From positions 1-23,240 of the forward strand of contig CAZMVQ010000039.1 in assembly GCA_964569865.1 (NCBI GenBank): 23,240 nt of DNA. The letters are read 5' to 3'. Positions 20,708 through 23,240 of the stretch are shown here, piece after piece; within the stretch, counting starts at the first letter, position 1; each line of letters starts with the position of its first letter. The stretch is from DROE01 sp964569865 (lineage in GTDB: Bacteria > Pseudomonadota > Alphaproteobacteria > Rhizobiales > Devosiaceae). Both the position numbers and the translations under genes were made by a program. The notes beneath the pieces were generated by a model. That model searched no databases. It was not told the origin of the DNA and saw only the letters and a program-made list of their open reading frames with translations.

Positions 20708-23240
20708 CTATTCCACATGCAGGGGCAGGGTCACTCGAAAGCAGGCCCCGGATTTATTCAGGGCTGTTTTTTCATCTTTTTCAGCCGGATTTGTTCTGTT
20801 GATCAGGTTCAAGGACCCGTCCATTTTTCCAAGAATTTCGCGAGAAATGGCTAACCCCAAACCAGAGCCAGACTGAGAAGTATCTGGATTGCGGGTGCCG
20901 CGCCAGAATTTATCAAAAATAGTCTGTGTATCGGCGGCAGAAATTCCCGGCCCGTTGTCTATAAAATCCACCATTAGATGCTGACCGCTGACCTTACTTG
21001 AAATGGTGACAGAGGGGGCTTTCGCATCATTATATTTCGCTGCATTGGAAATCAGGTTGATAAAAACCTGGCAGACGCGATCAAAATTGGCAACAACATG
21101 CACATCTTTTGCCAGATTGCCCAGCTGCACTTCTACCTGATGCTGATTGGTAACCGGGGTGCAAACTTCAATTGCTCTGTTTAAGGCCCGATTGGGGTCG
21201 ATAGGTTCGTTGGCCCAGAGTTTTTCCCCCCTTTCAAGGGCATTTAAGTCAAGGATTTCTTCCAACAATCCGGTAAGGCGCATGCTTTCATCGTGAATGG
21301 TTCTGACAAATTGTTGGCGCTGCGCTGATTCTAAGTCCTTGTTAGTCAATAAAATTTCAGCAAAAGAGCGAATGGCAGTCATGGGTGTGCGTACCTCATG
21401 GCTGACTTGTGATAAAAACTCATCCTTTTGCTGATCGAGCTGGCGCAATTGCACATTGGCGCGTTGCAGTTGATCGGTGGTCGAGCGAAGTTCTGTGGTG
21501 GTTTGCTCCAGCATCTGGGAATATTCCAGAATCTGCTGGGTTTCATCGGCCATTTGCATGACCTCTTCCATGGTTACGGTATCTCCGGAAACCACCTGTC
21601 CCAACAATACGTGGGCGGAAGCTGCGCCAATGGAACCGGCTAACTCCTTTTCCAGCTTGGTAATAAATTCGGGGGTTGGCTCAATATTGAGACGGCTTTG
21701 TCCGCTGGGGGCAAAACTATCAAACAGGGTTTCGGCGCGCTCGGTGCCCAAGACCCGTCTTGTCATGGCAAACAGATCATTCAAGGGAGCGGAAGAGCGG
21801 GCAAATCCCCTTTGCCCATTGTGGTTCTGCTTGAAAACATCAACGAATAAGGTGGCCTGCAAGCGCCCGATTGCGTTGTTTTCGCCCATTATGGAAACAA
21901 CCACCAGAGCAATCGTATTACCTAGCAGGCTCCAGAATACCGATTGCACCAGCGGATCAAGGCTATCGAGGCCCAAAAGCGCTTGTGGGCGCAAAAATTC
22001 AATTCCCCAAGGCCCGGTCAGCAACAGTTGGGCGATCTGCTCGTTGGAGGCGGCAAAGCTGGGCAGAAAACTGGAATAGGCCCAGATGGCAGACCCGGTC
22101 AACAAGCCGGCAAGAGCGCCGTTTGCCGTGGCATCACGCCAATAAAGGGCTGCGAGAATTGCCGGCATGAACTGGGCAACACCTGCAAAGGAAATCAGAC
22201 CAATTGGGGCCAAAGCGCCCGAACCGGAAGTAAGCCAGAAATAGACAAAGCCCAAAAACAAAGTGGCGGCAATGCTGGCCCGGCGGCTGGTGAGTAGCAA
22301 TCGGGTCATTCCCTGACCTTCTTTAAGGCCAAACAGGTTGGGAGAACGCAGGGCGATGGGGACCACAATATGGTTGGAAATCATGATTGAAAGCGCGATG
22401 GAGGCAATAATAATCATTGAAGTTGCACTTGAAAAACCTCCGATAAAGGCAAACAAAGCCAGTGCATTTTGATCGTTGGCTAGGGGCAGGGCCAACACAA
22501 ACATATCCGGGTCAGAGCCAGCTGGAAGAATTGAGAGACCAATGATGGCGATTGGCAGGGTAAAGATGCTCATTCCCAGCAAATATAGCGGAAAAGCCCA
22601 TGAGGCGGTTTTCAGGTGGTTTTCGTCGGCATTTTCAACAACCGTGGTTTGAAACTGGCGAGGCAGGCAGATGATAGCAGCGGCTGACAGGATGGTGATT
22701 GTTAGCCAGCGGGGACCAAAACTATCTGGTGTGTTAAGGGAAATGCCCACTTCTTCTGCCCGGGCGAAAGTTGCCTCAAACCCGCCGCCAATGCCAAAAA
22801 CCACAAACAGGCCTACGGCAACCAATGCGACGAATTTTACAACCGCTTCAAAGGCGATGGCGGCTACCACTCCGTGATGTTGTTCGTTGGCATTGATATT
22901 TCTGGTGCCAAACAGCACGGAAAACAGCGCCATGGCTGCTGCAATGGCAAATGCCAAACCCAAATCATCTCCGGTCTGGGAGATGGAAGCATTGGGGTTT
23001 GTGGCTAGAATTACCCGCAACGAGGTCGTAATGGCTTTTAATTGCAGGGCGATATAGGGAGTTATTCCAATAACGGCAATAATGGTGATTAAAATTGCCA
23101 ACCGTTCAGATTTGCCAAAGCGGGATGATACAAAATCAGCAATAGAAGTGATGCGCTGATTGTGCCCGATGCGAACCAGTTTGCGCAAACCAAACCACCA
23201 ACCGACAAATACCAGAGTTGGTCCCAGATAGATGGCTAAA
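20708..23240 (-). CDS. Sodium/solute-symporter-like sensor histidine kinase (CbrA type), 5' end outside window
   Basis: The frame is open from the right edge, giving 843 residues; a TTG at 23188 is not the real start, because symporter-family sequence continues upstream of it. The N-terminal half is an SLC5/SSS membrane domain: R-I-T-S-I-A-D-F-V-S-S-R-F-G-K-S and P-Y-I-A-L-Q-L-K-A, with many hydrophobic spans. A STAC-like linker (D-L-F-A-M-T-R-R-V-L-G-x-E-R-A) and a coiled coil lead to HisKA with S-H-E-V-R-T-P (phosphorylated His at about residue 614), the N box N-L-I-S-N-A-A-K-Y-N, D-N-G-P-G-I, F-D-K-F-W-R-G and G-S-G-L-G-L-A. It probably couples solute binding or transport to phosphorelay signalling. 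No partner response regulator is visible here. Confidence 0.93.
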   Translation of the reverse strand, partial: LAIYLGPTLVFVGWWFGLRKLVRIGHNQRITSIADFVSSRFGKSERLAILITIIAVIGITPYIALQLKAITTSLRVILATNPNASISQTGDDLGLAFAIAAAMALFSVLFGTRNINANEQHHGVVAAIAFEAVVKFVALVAVGLFVVFGIGGGFEATFARAEEVGISLNTPDSFGPRWLTITILSAAAIICLPRQFQTTVVENADENHLKTASWAFPLYLLGMSIFTLPIAIIGLSILPAGSDPDMFVLALPLANDQNALALFAFIGGFSSATSMIIIASIALSIMISNHIVVPIALRSPNLFGLKEGQGMTRLLLTSRRASIAATLFLGFVYFWLTSGSGALAPIGLISFAGVAQFMPAILAALYWRDATANGALAGLLTGSAIWAYSSFLPSFAASNEQIAQLLLTGPWGIEFLRPQALLGLDSLDPLVQSVFWSLLGNTIALVVVSIMGENNAIGRLQATLFVDVFKQNHNGQRGFARSSAPLNDLFAMTRRVLGTERAETLFDSFAPSGQSRLNIEPTPEFITKLEKELAGSIGAASAHVLLGQVVSGDTVTMEEVMQMADETQQILEYSQMLEQTTTELRSTTDQLQRANVQLRQLDQQKDEFLSQVSHEVRTPMTAIRSFAEILLTNKDLESAQRQQFVRTIHDESMRLTGLLEEILDLNALERGEKLWANEPIDPNRALNRAIEVCTPVTNQHQVEVQLGNLAKDVHVVANFDRVCQVFINLISNAAKYNDAKAPSVTISSKVSGQHLMVDFIDNGPGISAADTQTIFDKFWRGTRNPDTSQSGSGLGLAISREILGKMDGSLNLINRTNPAEKDEKTALNKSGACFRVTLPLHVE

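Noticed and set aside
20583..20876. Plus-strand 97-codon frame downstream of the tRNA
   Set aside because: It has no ribosome-binding site or recognisable domain, and its second half is antisense to the C-terminus of the histidine kinase.
21477..22079. Plus-strand 200-codon frame within the sensor kinase
   Set aside because: It is a shadow of the minus-strand kinase gene with no start signal or domain.

Overview
The window reads as chromosomal DNA of an alphaproteobacterium, most likely Hyphomicrobiales (Rhizobiales)-like, of moderate-to-low GC. Evidence: an S10-spc-alpha ribosomal superoperon with adk directly after secY, no rpmJ after secY, and no rpsD between rpsK and rpoA; a 338-residue RpoA whose N-terminus (M-I-Q-x-N-W-Q-E-L-I-K-P) fits that group; and a rarA-crcB-rluC-HAD-ATP12 cluster. 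ATP12 is essentially restricted to Alphaproteobacteria and mitochondria. The exact genus cannot be read from the sequence.

Layout. (1) 1-10752, plus strand: the end of rplV, then rpsC-rplP-rpmC-rpsQ (S10 group), rplN-rplX-rplE-rpsN-rpsH-rplF-rplR-rpsE-rpmD-rplO-secY-adk (spc group), and rpsM-rpsK-rpoA-rplQ (alpha group), closed by a clear intrinsic terminator at 10789-10821. The junctions rpsQ/rplN, adk/rpsM, rpsM/rpsK and rpsK/rpoA are wider and hold inverted repeats. The adk/rpsM gap also holds a candidate promoter. rpsM and rpoA most likely start at TTG and GTG. (2) 10867-16130, plus strand: an extended SDR reductase with an in-frame hexanucleotide repeat, then rarA, crcB, an RluC-type pseudouridine synthase, a HAD phosphatase and an ATP12 F1-ATPase chaperone, the last four with overlapping start/stop codons. 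(3) 16127-19152, minus strand: rimO-folP-folB-folK as one tightly packed unit, convergent with ATP12 so that the two stop codons overlap. (4) 19262-20310: lipB (minus), divergent from a 77-residue protein that is essentially a single FliN/SpoA domain. (5) 20311-20707: repeat-rich DNA around a tRNA-Leu(GAG) gene with encoded CCA. (6) 20708-23240, minus strand: a Na+/solute-symporter-type membrane domain fused to a histidine kinase (CbrA-like), running off the right edge.

How the genes relate: regions 1-3 are dominated by translation (ribosomal proteins, SecY secretion, 23S pseudouridylation, S12 methylthiolation, folate for initiator-tRNA formylation), with replication-fork maintenance (RarA), fluoride export (CrcB), ATP-synthase assembly (ATP12) and lipoate attachment (LipB) beside them. 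No mobile element, phage, CRISPR array or rRNA was seen. I found no clearly new multi-gene system. The best leads are the orphan FliN-like protein, the structured leader of the alpha group, the repeat block before tRNA-Leu, and the coding hexanucleotide repeat in the SDR gene.
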